Shown here one piece after another: positions 1-6,416 of a stretch of DNA of 7,731 bases; within the stretch, counting starts at the first letter, position 1; every line of letters begins with the position of its first letter. The stretch comes from Deltaproteobacteria bacterium (GTDB lineage: Bacteria > Desulfobacterota > Binatia > Binatales > Binataceae). The notes beneath the pieces were generated by a model. The model had not been told where the DNA came from, made no database searches, and saw only the letters and a list, made by a program, of their open reading frames with translations. Position numbers and translations under genes: made by a program. The stretch covers positions 1 to 7,731 of the forward strand of contig DAHZDR010000100.1 of the NCBI GenBank assembly GCA_027403435.1. Reading direction: 5' to 3'.

Positions 1-320
1 GCGTGCGCCGCTTCGATAACCGGGCTCGCGATCATCCCGGTTTCGATTTGCGCATACCAGCGAACGTCCGGCGCGAGGCCGAGATGATTCAGGATGAAAG
101 CGACGCTGACGACGTCCTCGCCGTCGCGATTTCCCGCGCCCGCGAACGGCGATTCCGGATACGTGGCCAGTCCGTCGATACGCTCCGGCTCAAGCCCGGC
201 GTCGGCGATCGCGGCGCGGCAAGCGTCGATCGCCAGCAGGCCGAGCGGCTGTTGCGGACGCCGCGTAATTTCGGAATAGCCGATTCCGGCGATCGCCGTC
301 TTCCCGCGTCCCTGCCACAT
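1..320 (-). CDS. Thiolase-fold protein (SCP-x/Ltp2-like), C-terminus beyond window
   Basis: The frame opens at an ATG (320-318) and stays open to the left edge, so about 106 N-terminal residues are visible. The start MWQGRGKTAIAGIGYSEITR, followed by a helix ending in DAGLEPERIDGL, is the usual first strand and helix of thiolase-superfamily proteins, especially the lipid-transfer/SCP-x type. In classical thiolases the nucleophilic Cys sits about 90 residues in, in a C-A-S-G-type motif. Here that region (residues 92-105) reads IETGMIASPVIEAA with no Cys. The only Cys seen is Cys34, in the first helix. This fits the Ltp2-like branch, which does aldol-type or other acyl-CoA chemistry together with a DUF35 partner. 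The gene follows the DUF35 gene by 32 bases. Only a weak purine-rich stretch (GGGGA) precedes the ATG. The family is well supported; the reaction is inference, because the C-terminal catalytic residues lie outside the window. Confidence 0.85.
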   Translation of the reverse strand, partial: MWQGRGKTAIAGIGYSEITRRPQQPLGLLAIDACRAAIADAGLEPERIDGLATYPESPFAGAGNRDGEDVVSVAFILNHLGLAPDVRWYAQIETGMIASPVIEAAH

Positions 321-352
321 AGTATGCGTCCCCGTCCGCGCGCGCCGCGCCG

Positions 353-778
353 TCAGACAATCCGGAACTGCGGAATGATCACGCCGTCGCCGCGATCTTC
401 GAACCACACCTCGGCCGGCGCGCCGATTCGCACCCGATCGCGCTCGCCGATCGGCAGGTTCGAAACCATCAGCAGCATCGGTTGCTCGACCAGTTCGACG
501 ACCATGGCGATGAACGGCGCCTCGCTCTCGAAACCGGCGACGTCCCGCTGATGCATCACGGTGAACGTGTAAACCACGCCGCGCCCGCTAATCGGCGTGA
601 AGGCCAACTCGCGTCCGAGGCAGGCGTCGCAAAAATTGCGCGGCGGATGATTGTAATATCCGCACGCGGCGCATCGTTGCGCGACCAGCCGGCGGGCGCG
701 CGCCGCGTCCCAGAAGGGCCGGGTAAGATCGTCGGGCGCGGGGATCGGTTTTCGCGAGATTGCCGCTGCTTCGCTCAT
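353..778 (-). CDS. DUF35 zinc-ribbon / OB-fold protein, partner of thiolase-fold enzyme
   Basis: This 141-residue protein has the complete two-part architecture of the DUF35 (acyl-CoA-associated OB-fold) family. Residues 18-35 form an N-terminal helix (LTRPFWDAARARRLVAQR). A rubredoxin-like zinc ribbon follows, with Cys36, Cys39, Cys50 and Cys53 in two CxxC knuckles 10 residues apart. Residues 58-141 form a beta-rich OB fold containing GRGVVYTFTVMHQ and ending VIIPQFRIV. Length is normal for the family. Known relatives are encoded beside thiolase-fold proteins and form stable complexes with them, as in ChsH2-DUF35/Ltp2 of steroid side-chain degradation. The domain is thought to bind or channel the CoA moiety. 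The neighbour downstream is such a thiolase-fold gene. The start is supported by GAGGA at 785-789, six bases before the ATG. The substrate is not predictable from this sequence. All four zinc ligands are present, so it should be functional. Confidence 0.93.
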   Translation of the reverse strand: MSEAAAISRKPIPAPDDLTRPFWDAARARRLVAQRCAACGYYNHPPRNFCDACLGRELAFTPISGRGVVYTFTVMHQRDVAGFESEAPFIAMVVELVEQPMLLMVSNLPIGERDRVRIGAPAEVWFEDRGDGVIIPQFRIV

Positions 779-784
779 GCCTCG

Positions 785-789
785 TCCTC
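785..789 (-). promoter_or_regulatory. Ribosome binding site of the DUF35 gene
   Basis: GAGGA on the minus strand, six bases before the ATG at 778-776. It lies in the 55-base gap after the dehydrogenase stop codon and fixes the DUF35 start. The same gap has only a short GC hairpin (GCGCC/GGCGC, near 797-810) with no T-run, so I do not call a terminator there. Confidence 0.6.
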
Positions 790-833
790 AATTCCGCGCC
801 GGCGGGCGCCATCGCTCCGCGCGGCGCGCGTGG

Positions 834-1589
834 TCAGGTCGCCGACCAGCCGCTGTCCACCGGAAAAATCGCGCCGGTGATAATCCGCGCCTCGTCCGAC
901 GCGAGAAACGCCGCCATGTTCGCGATATCGTCCGGCTCGCCCAAGCCCAGCATATGCTTGCCGGCCATCTCGCCGAGCCGCGGATCGGCGCTCATGAAAC
1001 GTTTGACCCGCTCGGTCTGAATCGCGCCGGGCGCGATCGCGTTGACGCGCACCTTATGCTTCGCGTAGTTGGCCGCGAGCGATCGCGTCAGCGCCAGCAC
1101 GCCGCCTTTCGCCGCCGTGTAGGCGTCGCGCCCCTTGATTCCCGCCAGCGCCACGTACGACGTGGTGTTGATCACGGCGCCGCCGCCGGTCTTGACGATC
1201 TCGGGAATGCCGAATTTGCAGCAGGCGAAGGTCCCGAACAAATCGACTTTGATCGTGCGCCAGAATTCGTCCAGCGAAACTTTCGTCGCCGGCCCGTCCT
1301 GCGCGGTCGATCCGCCCGCGTTGTTGTAAAGGATATCGAGCCGGCCGTATTGCGCGACGCCCGCCGCGATCGCCCGTTCGACGCTCCCCGCGTCGGTCAC
1401 GTCGGTCTCGATAAACGTCGCTTCGCCGCCCCGCTCGCGCGCCATCGCGGCCGTCCGCTCGCCGTCCTCGCGCGAGATTTCCGCGACGATCACTTTCGCC
1501 CCTTCACGCGCAAAGCGCATCGCGCCGGCGCGCCCGATTCCGGAACCCGCGCCCGTGATCAACGCCACTTTGCCTTCGAGTTTGCCCAT
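834..1589 (-). CDS. Classical SDR-family oxidoreductase (FabG-like), probably NAD-dependent
   Basis: A 251-residue classical short-chain dehydrogenase/reductase, of normal length. It is expected to oxidise an alcohol, or reduce a ketone, on a small or CoA-linked substrate. Visible motifs are the Rossmann dinucleotide motif TGAGSGIG (residues 12-19), the NNAG motif (89-92), catalytic Ser144, and YTAAK (Tyr157, Lys161). The tail LASDEARIITGAIFPVDSGW is standard for the family. An acidic residue at the end of the second strand (VIVAE, Glu37) favours NAD(H) over NADP(H). The position usually held by the structural Asn of the catalytic tetrad is Asp116 (KVDLFGTF), a common variant in this family. 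The reading frame extends 19 codons upstream to 1646. I choose the internal ATG because it gives the normal MGKLEGKVALITG start and has a strong GGGAGG seven bases before it. With DUF35 and the thiolase-fold gene downstream, a role in beta-oxidation-like or steroid/lipid CoA-ester catabolism is likely. The substrate is unknown. Confidence 0.93.
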   Translation of the reverse strand: MGKLEGKVALITGAGSGIGRAGAMRFAREGAKVIVAEISREDGERTAAMARERGGEATFIETDVTDAGSVERAIAAGVAQYGRLDILYNNAGGSTAQDGPATKVSLDEFWRTIKVDLFGTFACCKFGIPEIVKTGGGAVINTTSYVALAGIKGRDAYTAAKGGVLALTRSLAANYAKHKVRVNAIAPGAIQTERVKRFMSADPRLGEMAGKHMLGLGEPDDIANMAAFLASDEARIITGAIFPVDSGWSAT

Positions 1590-1596
1590 CGCCGCG

Positions 1597-1602
1597 CCTC
1601 CC
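1597..1602 (-). promoter_or_regulatory. Ribosome binding site deciding the SDR start
   Basis: GGGAGG on the minus strand, seven bases upstream of the ATG at 1589-1587. It supports the 251-residue start over the longer frame beginning at 1646. Confidence 0.75.
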
Positions 1603-1637
1603 GATCCGATTAGCCGCGCCCGCGCGTCACGATCGGG
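1600..1637 (-). promoter_or_regulatory. Inverted repeat in the leader of the SDR gene (tentative)
   Basis: Within the 96-base gap between the permease stop (1686) and the SDR start (1589), a perfect 7-base inverted repeat lies at 1631-1637 and 1600-1606 (CCCGATC / GATCGGG in the transcript, 24 bases apart). The downstream arm includes the GGG of the Shine-Dalgarno GGGAGG, so folding would partly hide the ribosome site. Just upstream is a weak promoter-like pair on the minus strand: TTGGCG (1661-1666) and TAGAAC (1637-1642), 18 bases apart, each matching four of six consensus positions. In such GC-rich DNA both could be chance. No T-run follows, so a factor-independent terminator for the permease operon is not supported. 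Confidence 0.2.
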
Positions 1638-1685
1638 TTCTAGCAACTCGCGGCCCGCGCCGCCAACCGCGCCGCCCGCGCGCGC

Positions 1686-2777
1686 TCAACCCGAGTTCGC
1701 GGGATCGAAGCGGTCGCGCAGATGGTCGCCGAGAAAATTGAACGCCATCACCGTCGCCGAGATGAACAACCCCGGCGCCAGCACCCACGGAAAATAGGCG
1801 ATCGTCTGTGGATCCATCGCCTGGCTCAGCAAATTCCCCCAGCTTGCCGCCGGCTCCTGAATCCCGAGTCCCAGCAGCGACAGCGCGCTTTCGCCCAGGA
1901 TGTATCCCGGAATCGAGAGCGAGGCGCTGACCGCCGCGAAGCCCATCACGGCCGGAATAATGTGCCGGAACAGCAGCCGCCGCCGCGATCCGCCGAGCGC
2001 CCGCGCCGCTTCCACGTATGGCGCCGAGCGCACCGACGCCGCCATCCCGCGGATCACCCGCGCGAATCCCGCCCAACTGATAAACGCCATGATCGCGACA
2101 ATCATGAAAAACGTCGCCGTCGTGCCCAGTCCCGACGGAATCACCGCCGCCAGCGCCAGCAGGAAATAAAAACTCGGCAGCGACATCTCGATTTCACACA
2201 CGCGCATGATCGCGCTGTCGGTCAGCCCGCCCGCCATCCCGGAAAAAGCGCCGACCATGATTCCCAGCGAAAAGCTGATCGCCACGCCCACCAGCCCGAT
2301 ACACATGCTGACGCGCGCGCCGTAAACGATTCGCGAAAACAGATCGCGCCCGAGACCCTCGCTCCCCATCAGGAAAAACGGCGGCGCGCCCGGCGCGGTC
2401 GTGAACAGATGGCCGCGATCGAAAAACCGCACGAAGGTCCGCCGCGAATGGTCCTCCACGTAATGGCGCGCCAGCGGATTATCCAGCCGCATCGGAAAGG
2501 CGTAAATAAAGCCGCGGCGCCATTCGGAAGGCGGCGCCAGATGCGGCCGCATCGGCGCACAATCCGGCAACTCCCGCCATTGACGCGCCGGATTGTACGG
2601 CGCGATTACCGGCGACGCCGCCGCGAACAGATAGAACAGCAGCAACAGCAGCGCCGAAAGCTTCACCGTCAGCGACGCCATCCGCCATTCGTCCCGGAGC
2701 GCCGCGCGCCATCCGCGCCGCGCGCCGTTCACGGGATTTCGCGCCGCCGCGGGCGCTATCGCCGCGCGCGCGTTCAT
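1686..2777 (-). CDS. Peptide-type ABC transporter permease, DppC/OppC/YejE-like
   Basis: A 363-residue inner-membrane permease of the peptide/nickel/opine importer class, the second of two permeases forming the channel. A first membrane segment spans about residues 38-60. Then comes a long periplasmic stretch of about 80 residues before the family motif GSEGLGRDLFSRIVYGARVS (138-157). The remaining segments and the cytoplasmic EAA loop (EAARALGGSRRRLLFRHIIP, 256-275), which docks the ATPase, are intact. The C-terminus has the typical ALSLLGLGIQEPAASWGNLL. It is longer than most DppC proteins (about 300 residues), and the extra length lies in that first periplasmic loop, as in YejE-like permeases. 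The start ATG (2777-2775) overlaps the stop of the preceding permease as ATGA. The open frame continues far upstream to 3545, but that extension only shadows the other permease gene. No ATPase gene follows. The transported substrate is not known; the class also handles sugars and other small solutes. Confidence 0.93.
   Translation of the reverse strand: MNARAAIAPAAARNPVNGARRGWRAALRDEWRMASLTVKLSALLLLLFYLFAAASPVIAPYNPARQWRELPDCAPMRPHLAPPSEWRRGFIYAFPMRLDNPLARHYVEDHSRRTFVRFFDRGHLFTTAPGAPPFFLMGSEGLGRDLFSRIVYGARVSMCIGLVGVAISFSLGIMVGAFSGMAGGLTDSAIMRVCEIEMSLPSFYFLLALAAVIPSGLGTTATFFMIVAIMAFISWAGFARVIRGMAASVRSAPYVEAARALGGSRRRLLFRHIIPAVMGFAAVSASLSIPGYILGESALSLLGLGIQEPAASWGNLLSQAMDPQTIAYFPWVLAPGLFISATVMAFNFLGDHLRDRFDPANSG
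2774..2777 (-). promoter_or_regulatory. ATGA stop/start overlap coupling the two permease genes
   Basis: The TGA of the DppB-type gene (2776-2774) overlaps the ATG of the DppC-type gene (2777-2775). Such four-base overlaps normally mean termination-reinitiation and matched output of the two channel subunits. No separate strong ribosome site is needed. Confidence 0.85.
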
Positions 2778-3754
2778 TGCGCCTCGAGCGTCGCGAAATC
2801 CACCCGCGGATCGACCGCGATCAGCGCCAGATCGGCGAGCAGATTCCCCACCAGCAGCAGCACCGCGCCCATCAGCACCGAACCCATCACCAGCGGCACG
2901 TCGCGCTTGAGCACCGCGTTGAGCAGCAGCAGCCCGAGTCCCTGCAGATTCATCACCGATTCCACCAGCGCGGCCCCGCCGAGCAGGTCGGCGAGGCTGT
3001 AACCCGCCATCGTCACGAACGGATTGAGCGCGTTGCGCAGCACGTGCTTGTAGAACACCGCCGTTTCCGACAGCCCCTTGGCGCGCGCCGTGCGCACGTA
3101 ATCGGCGTTTTTGATTTCCAGAATCTGCGACCGCATCAGCCGCATCAGCGACGCCACGCCGGCCAGTCCCAGCACCAGGACCGGCAGAATCAGATGGTCC
3201 ACGCGGTCGGCGATCCGGCTCCAGAAATCCAGCGTCGCGTAATCCGGCGACAGCGTCTGCCCGATCGGAAACCAGCCGCTCCACAGCGCGAAATCGATCG
3301 CCAGAAACGCCAGAAAAAACGCCGGCACGGACATTCCGAGAAACGCCAGGAACGAAAGCGTCCGATCGAGAATCGAGTTCTGCCGCACCGCCACGATAAT
3401 GCCGATCGGAATCGCCAGCGCCCACGACAGCGCCATGCTGCTCAGCGCCAGGATGACGGTGTTCAGCACCCGCGGGCCAATCAGATGCGCCACCTCGACG
3501 CGATACGCCAGCGACACGCCCAGCCGCAGATGCGCGATTCCCCACAGCCAGCGCGCGTAGCGCAGCAGCAGCGGCTGATCGAGGCCGAATTCCGCCTCCA
3601 TCTGCTTCAGCACTTGCGGCGAAATTTTCGGATCGAGCGCCAAGTTCGCGACGAAATTTCCCGGTATCAGCGACATCGCGGCGAACGAAATGAAGGTGAT
3701 TCCGATAATCAGCGGAATCATGATCAAGATTCGCCGCAGCAGAAATTTCAGCAT
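2774..3754 (-). CDS. Peptide-type ABC transporter permease, DppB/OppB-like
   Basis: A 326-residue inner-membrane permease, the first channel subunit of a peptide/nickel/opine class ABC importer, at the family's usual length. It opens with the classic MLKFLLRRILIMIPLIIGIT, whose first membrane segment covers about residues 9-31. A periplasmic loop with FGLDQPLLLRYARWL (56-70) precedes the membrane core from about residue 95 (RVLNTVILALSSMALSWAL). The EAA loop is RTARAKGLSETAVFYKHVLR (221-240), the site where the ATPase binds. The C-terminus ends with a last membrane segment (about 287-314) and DPRVD. The ATG gives the standard N-terminus, although the upstream AAGG is only two bases away and is a weak ribosome site. 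It lies 33 bases after the solute-binding protein gene and overlaps the next permease by four bases, so the three are surely one unit. No missing motif is seen. Substrate specificity is set by the binding protein. Confidence 0.95.
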   Translation of the reverse strand: MLKFLLRRILIMIPLIIGITFISFAAMSLIPGNFVANLALDPKISPQVLKQMEAEFGLDQPLLLRYARWLWGIAHLRLGVSLAYRVEVAHLIGPRVLNTVILALSSMALSWALAIPIGIIVAVRQNSILDRTLSFLAFLGMSVPAFFLAFLAIDFALWSGWFPIGQTLSPDYATLDFWSRIADRVDHLILPVLVLGLAGVASLMRLMRSQILEIKNADYVRTARAKGLSETAVFYKHVLRNALNPFVTMAGYSLADLLGGAALVESVMNLQGLGLLLLNAVLKRDVPLVMGSVLMGAVLLLVGNLLADLALIAVDPRVDFATLEAQ

Positions 3755-3787
3755 CGCCTTATGTCCGCGTCCGGCCGCGCGCCCGGC

Positions 3788-5494
3788 CTACTCGGCGCGG
3801 AACTCGATCCATTCCGGCCGGTAAAGACCCCACACCGTCGGATTGTAGTTTTCGAGCGTGTTGCGGTACGCGACATACGTCACCGCGCGCACCGTTTCGA
3901 TTATCGGCAATTGATCATGCAGGATTTGCTGGATTTGCCAGTAGTACGGCGCCCGTTGATACGGATCGAGCGCCATCGTCCCCGCGTCCATCAGATGATC
4001 GATTTGCGCCTCCCATGCGGTCGCCGGTTTCACTTGCGCCGGATTCCAGATATGCAGATTTCCCGACGAGCGCAGAAAATCCGAGGCGTCGTTCGGCTCG
4101 ATTCCGCCGGTGAAGCCAATCAGCACGCAGTCCCAGTCGAACGACGACTCCAGCGCCTTGACCAGCGTGATGAAATCCAGCGGCCGATAATTCACCGTGA
4201 TTCCCAGCTTTTGCAAATCCTGTTTGAAGATCGCGCACATTTGATTGCGCACCGGCACGCCCGCGTTGGTGGTCAGGTTGAAGACCAGCGGATTTCCCCG
4301 CGGATCGCCGCGCACGCCCGGCCGAATCATCCGATAGCCCGCCTGGTCAAGGATTCGCGCCGCCAGCTTAAGATCGTAGGCGTAATCCTTGAGATTCGGA
4401 TTGTGATAAATTTTGTTCTCCGGCGAAACGTCCGAAACCGCCGGCACGGCCAGCCCGCGATAGCACAGGTCAATCATCCCCCGCTTGTCCACCGCATGCG
4501 CCAGCGCGCGCATGAAGTTCACGTCGGTGAACCATTTATAGCGCGGATCGGTCACGCCCCTGCGCACGTAATGGCGCGGATTCCGGTTGAACGCGAAGAA
4601 CAGCGATCCGGTGTCGATACCGACCTTGCGCACCGTGATATTCAGCCGGCGCGCCGCCTGCTCGAGCGGCCACACCTCCTCCGGCCGCGGCCCGTAAACG
4701 TCGGTCATGCCGCTCTTGAATTGCAGATATTGCGCGTTCTGATCCGGCACAATCAGATGCGTTTCGCCTTTGAGCCGCGGCAGCCGGCCGCCATGCCCGT
4801 CACGCATCCAGAAATTGGGATTACGCCGATAGGCGAGCAACTGCGCCGGCACATAGCGCGTCATCAGAAACGGCCCGAGCGCCACCAGCCGATCCGGCGG
4901 CGTGTCGATTCCCCAAACGCGGTTGAAGCGGCCGGCCGCGTACGCCGCTTCCAATGCGTGCGCCGGCAGAATCGAAAACTGCAGCGACGAGAGAATCGGC
5001 GCGAACGTCCGCGGCAGCCGCGCCACGACGGTGTAATCGTCCGGCGCCGAAACCGCGATCGGCTGGCCGTCGATCAGCATCGCCGAGACGCTCGAATTGG
5101 GAATCTTCGGGTCATAGATCACGCGCATCGTGAAGAGCACGTCGCGCGCGGTGAACGGCGCTCCGTCCGACCATTTCACGCCGCGCCTGAGATGGAAAGT
5201 CAGGGTCTTGCCGCCGTCGCTGAATTCCCAGCTTGCCGCCAGTCCGGGTTCGAACAGCGTGGTGCGCGGATTCAACCGCGCGAGGCTCTCGAACAGATCG
5301 CCGATCGCGCCGCCCGACGCCGCGTCCGTCACCAGTAGCGGATTGAACGTCCCCGGATCGCTGACCGTGGCGTCATAGAGCGTTTGCGCCGCCGCGTGAT
5401 CGTTGGGCGGCCGATTCACCCGGCATCCCGCGATCGCCGCCGCGACTAATCCGGCCGCCACCCCTATCGCCAATCGCCGCCAGCGCAAACTCAA
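3788..5494 (-). CDS. ABC transporter substrate-binding lipoprotein, family 5 (SBP_bac_5)
   Basis: A solute-binding protein of the DppA/OppA class (family 5, cluster C), which captures peptides, sugars or similar solutes for the two downstream permeases. From the proposed start it has 568 residues. The first 23 are a lipoprotein signal peptide: SLRWRR, then a hydrophobic core, then IAGC, with Cys24 as the lipidated residue. The family signature is at about residues 87-119 (ASWEFSDGGKTLTFHLRRGV, then KWSDGAPFTARDV). GPFLMTRY and RNPNFW follow at about 207-229, and the C-terminus closes with VWGLYRPEWIEF. The frame has no ATG or GTG before the signal peptide. TTG codons lie at 5494, 5488 and further upstream at 5548 and 5587, the latter two inside the lipoprotein gene. 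I prefer 5494 because it gives a normal signal peptide 13 bases after the previous stop, though only a weak purine-rich stretch precedes it. Function class is firm; substrate and exact start are not. Confidence 0.93.
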   Translation of the reverse strand: MSLRWRRLAIGVAAGLVAAAIAGCRVNRPPNDHAAAQTLYDATVSDPGTFNPLLVTDAASGGAIGDLFESLARLNPRTTLFEPGLAASWEFSDGGKTLTFHLRRGVKWSDGAPFTARDVLFTMRVIYDPKIPNSSVSAMLIDGQPIAVSAPDDYTVVARLPRTFAPILSSLQFSILPAHALEAAYAAGRFNRVWGIDTPPDRLVALGPFLMTRYVPAQLLAYRRNPNFWMRDGHGGRLPRLKGETHLIVPDQNAQYLQFKSGMTDVYGPRPEEVWPLEQAARRLNITVRKVGIDTGSLFFAFNRNPRHYVRRGVTDPRYKWFTDVNFMRALAHAVDKRGMIDLCYRGLAVPAVSDVSPENKIYHNPNLKDYAYDLKLAARILDQAGYRMIRPGVRGDPRGNPLVFNLTTNAGVPVRNQMCAIFKQDLQKLGITVNYRPLDFITLVKALESSFDWDCVLIGFTGGIEPNDASDFLRSSGNLHIWNPAQVKPATAWEAQIDHLMDAGTMALDPYQRAPYYWQIQQILHDQLPIIETVRAVTYVAYRNTLENYNPTVWGLYRPEWIEFRAE

Positions 5495-5507
5495 ACCCGT
5501 TTCCGTT

Positions 5508-6416
5508 TCAGCCCCGGGGCGCCGCCGCCGGCGCGTCCACCATGCCAAAACGGATGGTCTTCGCCACGTCCGCGGGGGCCAGCACAAAGGCGCCGGCGGG
5601 AATTTCGGGATCGGCCACCGGATTCAGGTAGGTCAGTTTGACCGTCGCGCCGGTCGCCGGAAACCGCACGGCGATCGCGCACGGCACGCTTACGCCCTTG
5701 CCGCCATCGCACCAATCGGCATAATCGACCCGGTAACTCACGCGGCCGTCGGCCAGCTTTTCAGTCACGCTCGCGAGCTGGCGATCGGCGCCGATACCGA
5801 TTTCGTCGGTCACGCCGCCCGCTTCGCGATAGGTCAGGATCGTTTGATTGTCGGTTTGCGGCCCCGGTTCGGTCATCGCCGCCGGCGCCGCCGCCAGCAT
5901 CGAACCGTCCGGCGCCAGGCCCAGCAGCATCCGCACCGCCGCTTCCGGCGGCAGCGGAATCCGCGCGTAGCGCTCCAGCGTCGCGGCGGTCGCCGGACCG
6001 CGCATCAGCTCGCCGCGCGCCGGATTGAAAATCGCCGCCCGCCCGCCGTCGATGGCGACCACCAGCGCGACGCCCGCCGCCGACATCACTTCCACCCGGA
6101 TATTCGCCGGGCGCCGCAAGAGCAGATTTTCGCGCGCCCGAAAATGTTCGCCGCCGCCCGCATAGTCCATCACCGCCGCCGTGCTCAGCGCGCGCCGCGC
6201 GGCGTCGCGGGCGCCCAGTTCGGCCGCATAACCATGCGCCCGCGCCAGCCCCGGATTGGCGTTGGGTTGCGTCGCGCATCCGGCCAGCGCCGCCGCCAAC
6301 AGCGCCGCCGCCAGCGCCCGAACCGCCGTTGCGGCGCGCCGCTCAATGCCGCGCGTGCTGTTCGTATCCGCCCAGAGCGGCAAGCTTGTCCTTGAGCCGA
6401 TGAATCTGATCCGCAT
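5508..6416 (-). CDS. LolA/LolB-fold outer-membrane lipoprotein (DUF4292-like)
   Basis: A 302-residue lipoprotein. The signal peptide core (VRALAAALLAAALAGC) ends in a perfect LAGC lipobox with Cys47. The mature part looks like the LolA/LolB superfamily: an early segment HFRARENLLLRRPANIRVEV (91-110), then AIDGGRAAIFNPARGELMRG, a helix around PEAAVRMLLGLAP (157-169), and late strands including TVKLTYLNPVADPEIPAGAFVLA. LolB receives lipoproteins at the outer membrane, but many members of this fold next to TPR genes are uncharacterised, so I do not call it lolB. Cys236 and Cys246 could form a disulfide. The ATG at 6416 lies 74 bases inside the TPR gene and has AAGG six bases upstream, but gives a long 46-residue leader. 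A TTG at 6383, preceded by AAGGA at five bases, gives a 35-residue leader and is a real alternative. Fold is moderately sure; role is inference. Confidence 0.8.
   Translation of the reverse strand: MRIRFIGSRTSLPLWADTNSTRGIERRAATAVRALAAALLAAALAGCATQPNANPGLARAHGYAAELGARDAARRALSTAAVMDYAGGGEHFRARENLLLRRPANIRVEVMSAAGVALVVAIDGGRAAIFNPARGELMRGPATAATLERYARIPLPPEAAVRMLLGLAPDGSMLAAAPAAMTEPGPQTDNQTILTYREAGGVTDEIGIGADRQLASVTEKLADGRVSYRVDYADWCDGGKGVSVPCAIAVRFPATGATVKLTYLNPVADPEIPAGAFVLAPADVAKTIRFGMVDAPAAAPRG

Noticed and set aside
3..551. Plus-strand open frame over the thiolase and DUF35 genes.
   Set aside because: It is opposite two conserved proteins, and its product is Arg-rich with no recognisable domain.
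790..833. Short GC-rich inverted repeat between the SDR and DUF35 genes as a terminator.
   Set aside because: The stem is only about five bases and no T-run follows. The gap is short and the genes are probably co-transcribed.
1722..3002. A 426-codon plus-strand open frame opposite the permeases.
   Set aside because: The predicted product is low-complexity Arg/His/Gln-rich and is antisense to intact membrane proteins with recognisable EAA loops.
2778..3545. Upstream extension of the DppC-type permease frame to a 619-residue protein.
   Set aside because: The extension is a Gly/Arg/Ala-rich shadow of the other permease gene. The ATGA overlap and the membrane-protein N-terminus at 2777 fit the family.
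2777..5338. An 853-codon open frame on the plus strand, antisense to the binding protein and first permease.
   Set aside because: Its product is an extreme Arg/His/Gln-rich sequence with no domain, and it lies wholly opposite two well-supported genes. Long antisense frames are expected where sense codons avoid TTA, CTA and TCA.
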